A stretch of 64,000 nucleotides of DNA from CAWHXG01 sp963833235 (GTDB lineage: Bacteria; Pseudomonadota; Alphaproteobacteria; Rhodobacterales; Rhodobacteraceae): positions 372,001 through 436,000 of the forward strand of contig CAWHXG010000006.1 of assembly GCA_963833235.1 (NCBI GenBank), in the 5' to 3' direction. The translations under genes and the position numbers were made by a program. The notes under the pieces are model-generated. The model saw only the letters and a program-made list of their open reading frames with translations. It was not told where the DNA came from and did not search any database. Below are positions 1 through 7,239 of the stretch, in pieces (position 1 is the first letter of the stretch; every line of letters begins with the position of its first letter).

Positions 1-230
1 TCGAGGGCGGCGAGGACATGCTGAGCATCTTCCTGCCCACCACGCCCAATCCCACCTCGGGCTTCCTGCTCTTCGTGCCGCGCGAGGACGTGACGATCCT
101 CGACATGAGCGTCGAGGACGCCGCGAAGCTCGTGATCTCCGCAGGGCTGGTCTATCCCGGGCCGAAAGAGCCCGACGCGGCGGAGCCGAAGCCCCTGCCG
201 GAGCCCCTGCCCGAGCCGCAGCGCGCCTGA
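1..230 (+). CDS. DUF502 family membrane protein, C-terminal fragment
   Basis: This is the 3' end of a gene that begins before the window; the frame runs from base 3 to a TGA at 228-230. The visible ~75 residues contain the conserved stretch TTPNPTSGFLLFVPREDV followed by a segment with the pattern DMSVEDAAKLVISAGLV, which is the characteristic C-terminal half of DUF502 proteins. Those are small inner-membrane proteins of unknown function. The last ~20 residues are a Pro/Glu-rich tail. The membrane segments lie outside the window. The LysE gene starts three bases after the stop, so the two are probably co-transcribed. Confidence 0.8.
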   Translation, partial: EGGEDMLSIFLPTTPNPTSGFLLFVPREDVTILDMSVEDAAKLVISAGLVYPGPKEPDAAEPKPLPEPLPEPQRA

Positions 231-233
231 CCC

Positions 234-857
234 TTGCTCGCGCCGGGGCTCTGGGCGGCGGCCGCCACGGGTTTCCTGACGGGGCTGTCGCTGATCCTGG
301 CCATCGGGTCGCAGAACGCCTTCGTGCTGCGGCAGGGCCTGCTGCGCGCCCACGTGCTGCCGCTCTGCCTGCTTTGCGCGGCGTCGGACGCGGTGCTCAT
401 CGCGGCGGGCGTGCTGGGGTTCGGCGCGGTCACGGCACGCTATCCGCAGTTTCCGGCCGCGATGGCGCTGGCCGGCGCGGCCTTCCTCGCGGTCTACGGC
501 GCCCTGCGGCTGCGGGCGGCATGGCGGGGCGCGTACGCGCTGGAGCTCGGCGGCACCTCCCCCGGCCTCGCCGCGACCCTCGCCATGGGGGCCGCCTTCA
601 CCTGGGCGAACCCGCATGTCTACCTCGACACGCTGGGCCTCGTCGGCGCCGTCTCGGTACAGTTCGCGCAGGGCGGCCCGCGCGTGGCCTTCGCGCTCGG
701 CGCAATCCTTGCCTCGTTCGCCTTCTTCTTCTCGCTCGGCTACGGGGCGCGGCTGCTGGCGCCGCTCCTGCGCACCGCCCGCGCCTGGCGGTGGCTCGAC
801 ATCGCCATCGCGCTGGTCATGTGGGCGCTCGCCGCCGGGCTGATCGCCGGCCTCTGA
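234..857 (+). CDS. LysE/ArgO-family amino-acid exporter
   Basis: A 207-residue polytopic inner-membrane protein, the usual LysE/ArgO size. The N-terminus carries the family signature IGSQNAFVLRQG at about residues 24-35, and a second conserved region, TWANPHVYLDTLGLVGAVS, lies near residues 122-140. About six hydrophobic segments are visible. Family members export basic amino acids (lysine or arginine) by secondary transport; the substrate here cannot be told from sequence. The start is a TTG directly after the DUF502 stop; no ATG lies upstream of the first membrane segment. No LysG-type LysR regulator sits next to it. Confidence 0.85.
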   Translation: MLAPGLWAAAATGFLTGLSLILAIGSQNAFVLRQGLLRAHVLPLCLLCAASDAVLIAAGVLGFGAVTARYPQFPAAMALAGAAFLAVYGALRLRAAWRGAYALELGGTSPGLAATLAMGAAFTWANPHVYLDTLGLVGAVSVQFAQGGPRVAFALGAILASFAFFFSLGYGARLLAPLLRTARAWRWLDIAIALVMWALAAGLIAGL

Positions 858-867
858 AACGCAAGAA

Positions 868-893
868 GCCCCGCCGGATCGCTCCGGCAGGGC
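868..893 (-). terminator. Hairpin terminator candidate between lysE and the entericidin gene
   Basis: A stem with core arms CCGGA and TCCGG around a TCGC loop is extended by further G-C pairs with one mismatch. Read on the minus strand it is followed by a T-rich stretch (TTCTTGCGTTT), so it would end transcripts of the entericidin gene. It may also slow read-through from lysE on the plus strand. Confidence 0.5.
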
Positions 894-917
894 CTCGCAC
901 GGACAGTCGGCTAACGC

Positions 918-1049
918 CTAGTTCGCGGCGTCTTCGGCCACGTTCTCGATGGCCTGGCCGCCGGCCTGAACGTCCTGCCCGGCGCCCTCGATGGTGTTGC
1001 AGGCCGCAAGCGCCGCGAAGGCGAAGATCATGGCGGTCAGTCGGTACAT
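918..1049 (-). CDS. Entericidin A/B-family small lipoprotein
   Basis: A 43-residue ORF. It has a short hydrophobic leader, a lipobox-like ALAAC with the cysteine at residue 17, then the family pattern CNTIEGAGQDVQAGGQAIEN, in which G-x-G-x-D-V and G-x-A-I-E are the entericidin hallmarks. Entericidins are membrane lipoproteins; in enterobacteria the EcnA/EcnB pair acts as an antidote/toxin pair, but single copies are common in alphaproteobacteria and their role is unclear. The ATG at 1049 is the only sensible start, and a terminator-like hairpin follows the TAG stop. No second entericidin copy is visible nearby. Confidence 0.85.
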   Translation of the reverse strand: MYRLTAMIFAFAALAACNTIEGAGQDVQAGGQAIENVAEDAAN

Positions 1050-1110
1050 GGGTCTCTCCAGTTCAATTCCACCGCGTCAACGCCGGCACGCCCCCCCGGT
1101 TCCCGCCGCC

Positions 1111-2156
1111 TCAGCTGAACATCTCCGCCAGATCCACCGTGCTTCGCTGCCCCAGATCGCCGCGATGCCGTTCCAGGAACGCGTCCGTCGCGCGGTACCC
1201 CGCCGCGCGCAGCTGCGCCATGATGTAGGGCTGCGGCAGAAGCTTCGTCACCGCCGAGAGCGACCGCATCAGATCGTCGTCGGCGATCATGTGGATCTTC
1301 ACGTCGCGCATCTGCCCCGGCGCCAGCGTGCCGTCCACCAGCAGCCGCTGCACGAAGCCGATCGCCCGCAGCTCGCGCAGCAGCGACGAGTTGAAGCTGA
1401 TCTCGTTCATCCGGTTCTCGATGGCGCGCGGGGTCTTGGGCACCTCGTCGCGCTCCAGCGGGTTGATGTTGACGATCACGATATCCTCGGGAAACGCCGG
1501 ATCGAACAGCGGGTAGAGCGCCGGGTTCCCCGTATAGCCGCCATCCCAGAACGCCTCCACCCGGCCCGAACGCGCGTCATAGATCTCGATGGCCTGGAAC
1601 ATCGTCGGCAGGCAGGCCGAGGCCAGGATCACGTCGGTCGTCACCTCCGACTCGTCGAACACCCGGATCTTGCCGTCGCGCACCTTGGTGGTGTTCACGA
1701 AGAAGGCCGGGCCGTCGGTGCTGCACACCTGTCGAAGGCGGAATGGTCCACCACCCGGCGCAGCGGATGGTGATACGCGGCGCCCGTGGCATAGGGCGCT
1801 GATCACCTGGGCGATCGCGTCGCCCACCGCCAGCGGCATCGACAGTTCCATCGCCCGGGCGATCGCGCCCGTGCGCCGGCAAAAAGCTCTCATCCAGGTG
1901 GTCAGCCGCAGGTCGCTGACGGCCCCCACCTGCCCCCAGAGCCAGTCGAGGTTCGCGCGCGCCGCCGCCCGCCTCGGCGCCCGGCGCCGAGGCCAGCCCC
2001 GCCTTCACCGCAGCCCCGTTGAGCGCGCCGGCCGAGGTGCCCGAGATCGCCGCGATCTCCAGGTCGTCGTCCTCCAGCACCCGCAGCGAGCGCGCCCCAG
2101 GTGAAGGCACCATGCGCGCCGCCGCCCTGCAGCGCCAGGTTGATGCGCCGGGTCAC
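1111..2156 (-). CDS. Patatin-like phospholipase (frame interrupted by several indels)
   Basis: A serine acyl hydrolase of the patatin family. The oxyanion-hole motif (LQGGGAHGAF), nucleophile elbow (SGTSAG) and catalytic Asp motif (WDGGYTGN) are all present but in different frames, so the reading frame must be stitched. Shifts lie near 2095, 1955, 1798 and 1730. The C-terminal ~110 residues match the extension (DUF3734-type) found in alphaproteobacterial patatins. The GTG at 2156 overlaps the stop of the pentapeptide-repeat gene in a GTGA, which fixes the start. The neighbours suggest a link to hydroxybutyrate or storage-polymer metabolism; that is inference. The motifs are intact, so I treat it as a real gene in a poor stretch of sequence. 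Confidence 0.7.
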
Positions 2157-2487
2157 GCCCCCTGCCACTTCGCCAGAAGGTCGTTGACCAGGATGCCGTC
2201 GATCGTCAGCCCTCAAGGGTCACGTCGGCGATTGCAGGCCACTCAGGTCGGCATGGCGGATCGTGGCGCCCGACAGGTTCACGTCGTGAACCGCGCGCCG
2301 CTCAGGTTGACGTTCTCGAAGGCGATGCCGGAGGCCCACGTCCCACGTCGTCGATGCACCGCCTGCCATCAGATGGCAGTCGGCGATCCGCGCCCCCGCC
2401 AGGCTGACCCGCTCGAAGTCGACCCCTGCGGCAACCGATCGCTGACGTTGCAGCGCCTCGCCGCTTCGGCGCCGCGCCGCCGCTCAC
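2153..2487 (-). CDS. Pentapeptide-repeat protein (frame interrupted by indels)
   Basis: Stitching the frames between bdhA and the patatin gene gives about 110 residues with A(D/N)LxG-type repeats. Pieces seen are GVDFERVSLAGARIADC, AFENVNLSGARF, HDVNLSGATIRHADLSGL and the C-terminus IDGILVNDLLAKW. This predicts a small right-handed quadrilateral beta-helix; molecular roles of such proteins vary widely. The GTG start (2487) overlaps the bdhA stop, and the TGA (2153-2155) overlaps the patatin GTG, so the three genes are translationally coupled. At least three indels are needed to rebuild it, and the N-terminal ~20 residues are uncertain. Confidence 0.6.
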
Positions 2488-3259
2488 AGCGCCGTCCATC
2501 CGCCATCCACGCTGATCGTCGTGCCTGTGATCTGCGCCGCCGCGTCCGAACACAGGAACATCGCCGTGCCGCCCATCTGCTCGACGGTGGCGAATTCCTT
2601 GCTGCGGCTGACGCGCCAGCATGACCTTCTCGATCACCTCGTCGCGGTCCATGCCGTATTCCTTCATCGTCTCGGGGATCTGCGCCTCGACCAGCGGGGT
2701 CAGCACGTAGCCGGGGCAGATCGCGTTGGCGGTGATCGGCTCTCGCGCCGTCTCCAGCGCCACCGTCTTGGTCAGCCCGACGATCCCGTGCTTGGCGGCG
2801 ATATAGGCGGATTTGTAGGGCGAGGCGGTCAGCCCGTGGGCCGAGGCGATGTTGATGACCCGGCCCCATCCGGCCGCGCGCATCTTCGGCAGCGCCGCGG
2901 CGGTGGTGTGGAAGGCGGACGTGAGGTTGATCGCGATGATCGCGTCCCACGTCTCGGGCGGAAACTCGTCGATCGGCGCCACATGCTGGATGCCGGCATT
3001 GTTGATCAGGATGTCGCAGGCGCCCGCCTGTCTCGACCAGCGCCCGGCATTGCTCGCCGTTGCCCATGTCGGCCTGGATGTAGCGCGCCTCCACCCCGTG
3101 CTCCTGGCCAATCTCCCGGGCCAGCGCATGATCCTCGGCGGTGTCGCTGAAGGAGTTCAGCACCACCGTGGCGCCGTGGCGCGCCAGCACCTTGGCGATG
3201 CCCAGCCCGATGCCGGAATTCGAGCCGGTGATGATCGCTGTCTTGCCTTTGAGCGGCAT
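2484..3259 (-). CDS. bdhA: D-3-hydroxybutyrate dehydrogenase (two +1 indels)
   Basis: An SDR-family enzyme that interconverts D-3-hydroxybutyrate and acetoacetate with NAD. The cofactor motif TGSNSGIGLGIA (residues 11-22), NNAG, and the catalytic Tyr/Lys in YIAAKHG are present, and the C-terminus ends SVDGGWTAL. Two extra bases, near 3029 and 2604, break the frame; removing them gives 257 residues, the normal length. An AGGAGG ribosome site lies just before the ATG at 3259. It is first in a coupled operon with the pentapeptide and patatin genes, pointing to polyhydroxybutyrate or ketone-body use. The gene assignment is strong; the breaks look like sequence errors. Confidence 0.85.
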
Positions 3260-3448
3260 GGGGGCCTCCTGTGCTGAATATGCGGCGAAGATACATGCTG
3301 CGCCTGCGAAAGACAGGGGGCGACGCGCCGGTCACGTCCTGCGGGAACGGGCGTCGCCGGGGGGGCCGGATGGCAAACGCGACGTTCGGGTGGCGCATGG
3401 CTCAGTTGGGAAGACGACGGCTGGCTCATCCATGGGGACGACGACAGG

Positions 3449-3494
3449 CGCTCCTTCGGGGCGACGTCAGTCGCTCCTTCGCGGCGATGTCAGG
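3449..3494 (+). repeat. Two tandem copies of a 23-bp repeat
   Basis: Two adjacent imperfect copies of a unit beginning CGCTCCTTCG and ending GATGTCA or GACGTCA. They lie in the non-coding stretch upstream of bdhA. No function is apparent. Confidence 0.6.
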
Positions 3495-3590
3495 TAACGG
3501 AGGGTGACCGGCAGGTGAAGCGCGCCGATGTGATCGTCGCGCGAGGCGCGCGCCGTCGCCGAAAAGGCAGGAATGGATCGCCGGAACCGT

Positions 3591-3669
3591 GAACGCACCG
3601 CCCGCAGGGGTCCGACAGAACGCCGACCGAAAGCCGACCGTTTGCCGACGCTTGAAATCGGCCCCCGAA
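3591..3669 (+). repeat. 11-bp-phased CCGAC element, copy 1
   Basis: A ~79-bp element made of a GC-rich lead (CACCGCCCGCAGGGGT), then four CCGAC boxes starting at 3612, 3623, 3634 and 3645 (exactly 11 bp apart), then a GAAATCGG-CCCCGAA tail. It is nearly identical to copy 2 and clearly related to copy 3 near lipA. An 11-bp phase puts the boxes on one helical face and is not a codon multiple, so a DNA- or RNA-level role is more likely than coding. Confidence 0.75.
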
Positions 3670-3771
3670 CCGCCTCGGCCCGACCCGCCGCGGCTGCCGC
3701 GACAGCATGAAAATGGCGGCCCACGGTCTTGCGGGGCCGCGGATCGCCTGCTTGGAGGGGACATGAAGGAT

Positions 3772-3850
3772 GAACGCACCGCCCGCAGGGGTCCGACAGA
3801 ACGCCGACCGAACGCCGACCGTTTGCCGACACTCGAAATCGGGCCCCGAA
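3772..3850 (+). repeat. 11-bp-phased CCGAC element, copy 2
   Basis: The second copy in direct orientation, 181 bp after copy 1. Its CCGAC boxes start at 3793, 3804, 3815 and 3826, again 11 bp apart. It differs from copy 1 by only a few substitutions. It ends 27 bp before the terminator of the candidate small RNA. Confidence 0.75.
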
Positions 3851-3876
3851 GCCAGCCGCGCCCACGCCGCCCGGCC

Positions 3877-3904
3877 AAAAAAAACGCCCGCACAAGGCGG
3901 GCGT
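3877..3904 (-). terminator. Strong intrinsic terminator of a minus-strand transcript
   Basis: On the minus strand an 8-bp perfect stem (ACGCCCGC with GCGGGCGT) closes a 5-base loop and is followed by eight T residues. No protein gene on the minus strand ends here, so it must serve the short transcript annotated just upstream of it. Confidence 0.85.
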
Positions 3905-3952
3905 CAAGTCTTTGAGGCAGGTTTCATACAGGCAAGAAACCTATCGAGCAGT
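3877..3952 (-). ncRNA. Candidate small RNA, about 75 nt, divergent from the yejA-like gene
   Basis: A complete small transcription unit can be read on the minus strand: a promoter (TTGCGC, 16 bp, TATATT), a predicted start near 3952, a first hairpin with 7-bp arms AGGTTTC (3936-3942) and GAAACCT (3919-3925), a short linker, and a classic intrinsic terminator with eight Us. No start codon with a meaningful ORF lies inside. Size and architecture fit a trans-acting, possibly Hfq-dependent sRNA (hfq is in this window). I do not recognise it as a named RNA family. Boundaries are predicted only. Confidence 0.6.
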
Positions 3953-3958
3953 GAAGCC

Positions 3959-3986
3959 AATATAGGCAATGCCTCGCGCAGCGCAA
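3959..3986 (-). promoter_or_regulatory. Promoter of the candidate small RNA
   Basis: Minus-strand -35 TTGCGC (3981-3986) and -10 TATATT (3959-3964) are 16 bp apart. The -35 region reads CTTG-like and the -10 region CTATAT-like, which also resembles alphaproteobacterial heat-shock sigma (RpoH) promoters, so stress control is possible. Confidence 0.5.
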
Positions 3987-3995
3987 GCCAAAAGT

Positions 3996-4023
3996 TTGAA
4001 AAATCAGAATGGCTCGGTTAACC
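3996..4023 (+). promoter_or_regulatory. Promoter candidate for the yejA-like gene
   Basis: TTGAAA (3996-4001) and TTAACC (4018-4023) are 16 bp apart on the plus strand, giving a leader of roughly 30 nt before the ATG at 4059. It lies back to back with the small-RNA promoter. Confidence 0.35.
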
Positions 4024-4058
4024 TTCGACACTCAACCTTAAGGGGCAGGGTGCACGCG

Positions 4059-5873
4059 ATGATAGAAGAATTTCGGCGGTGGAGCCGCCTTTACGCGGCC
4101 GGTTGTGTGGCGGGAATGGCATTGGCCGGCCCGCTGGAGGCCGAGCCGCGCCATGGCATAGCTATGTACGGCGACCCGGCCCTTCCACCCGATTTTGTGT
4201 CCCTCCCCTACGCAAACCCGGAGGCGCCGAAGGGTGGCCGGATCGTCTTCGGCGAGCGCGGCGGCTTCGACAGCCTGAACCCCCACATCCTGAAGGGCGA
4301 TGCGGCCTACGGGGTCCAGGCGCATGTCTTCGAATCCCTGATGGGCCGGAACTGGGACGAACCGTTTACGCTTTACGGCCTTCTGGCGGAAACGATCGAG
4401 ATCGGCCCGAATCGCGACTGGGTCGAATTCACCCTCCGCCCAGAGGCCCGATTCTCCGACGGCAGCCCCGTCACCGTCGAGGACGTCATCTGGTCCTACG
4501 AGACCCTCGGCACCCAAGGCCACCCCCGCTACCGCACCGCCTGGAACCGCATCACCGCCATAGAACCCGTCGGCGAACACGGCATCCGCCTGACCTTCGA
4601 TGCGCCGGACCGCGAGCTGCCGCTGCTCATGGGCCTGCGCCCGATTCTGCAGAAGGTCCAGTGGGAGGGGCGGGACTTCGCGGCAAGCTCAATGACCCCG
4701 CCCATCGGCAGCGCCGCCTACGTGGTCGCCGAGGCCGAGCCGGGCCGCAAGCTGGTGCTGCGCCGCGATCCCGACTGGTGGGGCGCGGGCCTGCCCTTCA
4801 ACCGCGGGCAGCACAACCTCGACGAAATCGTCTACGAGTACTTCGCCGATGGCAGCGTGATCTTCGAGGCATTCAAGGCCGGCGAGATCACCAGCTACCG
4901 CGAGCCCAACGCCGCGCGATGGGAGGATGCCTACGACTTTCCCGCCGTCGCCCGCGGCGATGTCGTGAAATCCGAGATCCCGCACCAGCGCCCGACCGGC
5001 ATGACCGGCCTCGTCTTCAACACCCGCCTGCCCGTCTTCGCCGACTGGCGCGTGCGCGAGGCGCTGATCCACGCCTTCAACTACGAGTTCATCGCCCAGA
5101 CCCAGACCGGCGGCGACGTGAAGCGCATCGCCTCGTACTATCACAACTCCGTGCTGGGCATGCGCCCTGGCCCGGCGGAGGGGCGTGTGCGCGATCTGTT
5201 GCAGGGCGTCGAGGCCGATCTGCTGCCCGGCGCCCTTGAAGGCTATGCCCTGCCCGTCTCCGACGGGTCGGCCCGCAACCGTTCGGGCATCGAAGCCGCG
5301 GTCGGGTTGCTCGAGGAGGCCGGATGGACGCCCGAGGGCGGCACCCTGCGCGATGCCGATGGCGCGCCCTTCACCTTCGAGATCGTCCTGCGCCAAGGTT
5401 CGCGCGAGGAACAGGCCATCGTCGGCATCTACGTGCAGGCGCTGGAGCGTCTGGGCATCCGCCCCACCGTCACCACCATCGACAGCGCGCAATATACCGA
5501 GCGCACGAACCTCTACGACTTCGGCATGACGTTCTACAACCGCGGCCTGTCGCTCAGCCCCGGCAACGAACAGCTGCTCTACTGGGGATCGGAGGGCGTG
5601 ACCCAGCCGGGCACCCGCAACTGGATGGGCATGGCCAGCCCCGCGGCCGAGGCGATGATCGCGGCGATGCTCGCCTCCGAGACGCGGGAGGATTTCGTGG
5701 CGGCTGTCCGCGCGCTCGACAGGGTGCTGACCACCGGGCGCTACGTGATCCCGTTGTGGTACACCGATGTCTCGCTGCTCGCCCATTCCGCAAGCCTGCA
5801 CTACCCCGAAAGCCTGCCGATCTACGGCGACTGGATCGGCTTCCAGCCCGACGTCTGGTGGCACGCGGAATGA
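4059..5873 (+). CDS. YejA-like extracellular solute-binding protein (peptide ABC transporter, family 5)
   Basis: A 604-residue periplasmic binding protein of the oligopeptide/nickel (SBP_bac_5) class. The N-terminus has a signal-like segment (AAGCVAGMALAGPLEA, cleavage near residue 30), then HGIAMYGDPALPPDF and YANPEAPKGGRIVFGE, typical of the YejA subgroup (COG4166). Further landmarks are FSDGSPVTVEDVIWSYETL and DWRVREALIHAFNYEF. YejA proteins deliver peptides or peptide-like compounds to the YejBEF importer, but no permease or ATPase genes follow here, so it works with components encoded elsewhere or stands alone. The ATG at 4059 is preceded by AGGGGCAGG; an in-frame GTG at 4050 is an alternative start. 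Confidence 0.85.
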   Translation: MIEEFRRWSRLYAAGCVAGMALAGPLEAEPRHGIAMYGDPALPPDFVSLPYANPEAPKGGRIVFGERGGFDSLNPHILKGDAAYGVQAHVFESLMGRNWDEPFTLYGLLAETIEIGPNRDWVEFTLRPEARFSDGSPVTVEDVIWSYETLGTQGHPRYRTAWNRITAIEPVGEHGIRLTFDAPDRELPLLMGLRPILQKVQWEGRDFAASSMTPPIGSAAYVVAEAEPGRKLVLRRDPDWWGAGLPFNRGQHNLDEIVYEYFADGSVIFEAFKAGEITSYREPNAARWEDAYDFPAVARGDVVKSEIPHQRPTGMTGLVFNTRLPVFADWRVREALIHAFNYEFIAQTQTGGDVKRIASYYHNSVLGMRPGPAEGRVRDLLQGVEADLLPGALEGYALPVSDGSARNRSGIEAAVGLLEEAGWTPEGGTLRDADGAPFTFEIVLRQGSREEQAIVGIYVQALERLGIRPTVTTIDSAQYTERTNLYDFGMTFYNRGLSLSPGNEQLLYWGSEGVTQPGTRNWMGMASPAAEAMIAAMLASETREDFVAAVRALDRVLTTGRYVIPLWYTDVSLLAHSASLHYPESLPIYGDWIGFQPDVWWHAE

Positions 5874-5952
5874 TGCCCGCAGGGTTGCGCGGCGCACGGG
5901 CCGGGGCCATGTGGGCGCATTGCCTTTGCCTTCCCTAACGGAGCCTCGCCCG

Positions 5953-6594
5953 ATGAAACTCGATATCCTGTCGGACCCGATCTGCCCCTGGTGCTACATC
6001 GGCAAGGCCGGGCTGGACCAGGCGCTCGCCGCCCGCCCGGACCATCCGCTTGAGGTCACCTGGCATCCCTTCCAGCTCAACCCCGACATGCCCTCCGAGG
6101 GGATGGACCGCGACGCCTATCTCTCGGCAAAGTTCGGCGGTGCCGAAGGCGCGGCATCGGTCTACGACAGGATCGCGCAGACGGCGAAGGACGCAGGCCT
6201 GCCCGCCGATCTGAACGGGATCGCGCGTACCCCGAACACCGTCGACGCGCACCGCTTGATCCACTGGGCGGGGATCGAGGGCCATCAGAACGCGGTCGTC
6301 GACGCGCTCTTCGCGGCTTATTTCGTCGAGGGGCGCGACATTGGCGACCCGGACGTGCTGGCCGACATCGCCGATGCGGCGGGGCTGGACGCCGCCCTGA
6401 TCCGCCGCCTGCTGGCCAGCGATGCCGACGCCGAGGATATCCGCGCCCGCGACAAGGCGGCGCGCGAGATGGGCGTGACGGGCGTGCCGACCTTCATCCT
6501 TGGCGACAGGCACGCCGTGCCCGGGGCGCAGCCGACCGAGCTGTGGCTGCAAGTGATCGACGAGCTTGCCGGGGCGGACGCGCCCTCGAGCTGA
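5953..6594 (+). CDS. DsbA-family thioredoxin-fold oxidoreductase (FrnE-like)
   Basis: A 213-residue protein with the redox motif CPWC at residues 11-14 directly after the first beta strand (LDILSDPICPWCYIG), and the later cis-Pro region GVTGVPTFIL near residue 180. It has no signal peptide, so it is cytoplasmic, like FrnE or 2-hydroxychromene-2-carboxylate-isomerase relatives rather than periplasmic DsbA. FrnE-type proteins act as thiol oxidoreductases or isomerases. The ATG at 5953 places the CxxC at the family-typical position. It is followed at 86 bp by a methyltransferase-type membrane protein. Confidence 0.85.
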   Translation: MKLDILSDPICPWCYIGKAGLDQALAARPDHPLEVTWHPFQLNPDMPSEGMDRDAYLSAKFGGAEGAASVYDRIAQTAKDAGLPADLNGIARTPNTVDAHRLIHWAGIEGHQNAVVDALFAAYFVEGRDIGDPDVLADIADAAGLDAALIRRLLASDADAEDIRARDKAAREMGVTGVPTFILGDRHAVPGAQPTELWLQVIDELAGADAPSS

Positions 6595-6680
6595 CCGCTG
6601 CCACCGGCATCAACCCTTTTCTTTCGCCCTCGCCGCACCACCTGCCGAAGGGTCGCCCGCATCCGCCTCGAGGCCCGCCC

Positions 6681-7226
6681 ATGATCCTTCCCAACCTCGC
6701 CATCGGGCTGCTCGCCGCGGCAGCCTGGATCGCGCTTCTGAAATGGTCCGACGCCAATCCCGAGAAGCGGCTCTGGCCGCCGCGGCACGGCAGCTGGGGC
6801 ACCGCCGCCTGGGCCTGGGGGCTGACGATCCTGATCTATGTCGGGCTGATCCGGGTGGCTGCCATCGACTTCAACGTGCTCGGGCTGCCCGCCTGGCTCA
6901 GATGGGGCGTCGGCGGCGGCATCTCGCTGGTCGGCAGCGCGGTGCAGACCTGGGGCGCCTCGAACCTGGGGCTGAAGGGCACCAGCGGCTGGCCCGTGGG
7001 CCTCGTTACCAACGGCGCCTATGCCAGATTGCGCCACCCGCAGTATCTGGGCCAGATCGCCACGCTGATCGGCATCGCGATCTTCGCGGGAAGTCTGCTG
7101 GCCTGGCCGGTAGCGCTGGCGGGTTCCGCGGCGTTAGTCTATGCCGCGCGCGTCGAGGGCCGCCATCTGGCCGCGACCCAGCCCGGCCATGCGGCCTATG
7201 CAGCCCGGGTGCGTTCCTTCCTCTGA
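6681..7226 (+). CDS. Isoprenylcysteine-methyltransferase-like membrane protein
   Basis: A 181-residue integral membrane protein with about five hydrophobic segments. The C-terminal half has the pattern NGAYARLRHPQYLGQIATLIG, which matches the SAM-binding RHPxYxG motif of the ICMT/PEMT-like family, and a late acidic/basic pair near EGRHLAATQPGHAAYAARV. Family members methylate small or lipid thiols or phospholipids at the membrane; the substrate here is unknown. The ATG at 6681 follows the DsbA-like gene by 86 bp, and the MFS transporter starts 13 bp after its stop, so the three are probably co-transcribed. Confidence 0.75.
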   Translation: MILPNLAIGLLAAAAWIALLKWSDANPEKRLWPPRHGSWGTAAWAWGLTILIYVGLIRVAAIDFNVLGLPAWLRWGVGGGISLVGSAVQTWGASNLGLKGTSGWPVGLVTNGAYARLRHPQYLGQIATLIGIAIFAGSLLAWPVALAGSAALVYAARVEGRHLAATQPGHAAYAARVRSFL

Positions 7227-7239
7227 CCGGAGCCTGCCG

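Noticed and set aside
918..1049. Toxin-antidote entericidin locus
   Set aside because: Only one entericidin gene is present, so there is no pair.
3385..3430. tRNA-like D-arm (TGGCTCAGTTGGGAAGAC)
   Set aside because: No acceptor stem, anticodon arm or T-arm follows; at most a chance match or a tiny tRNA relic.
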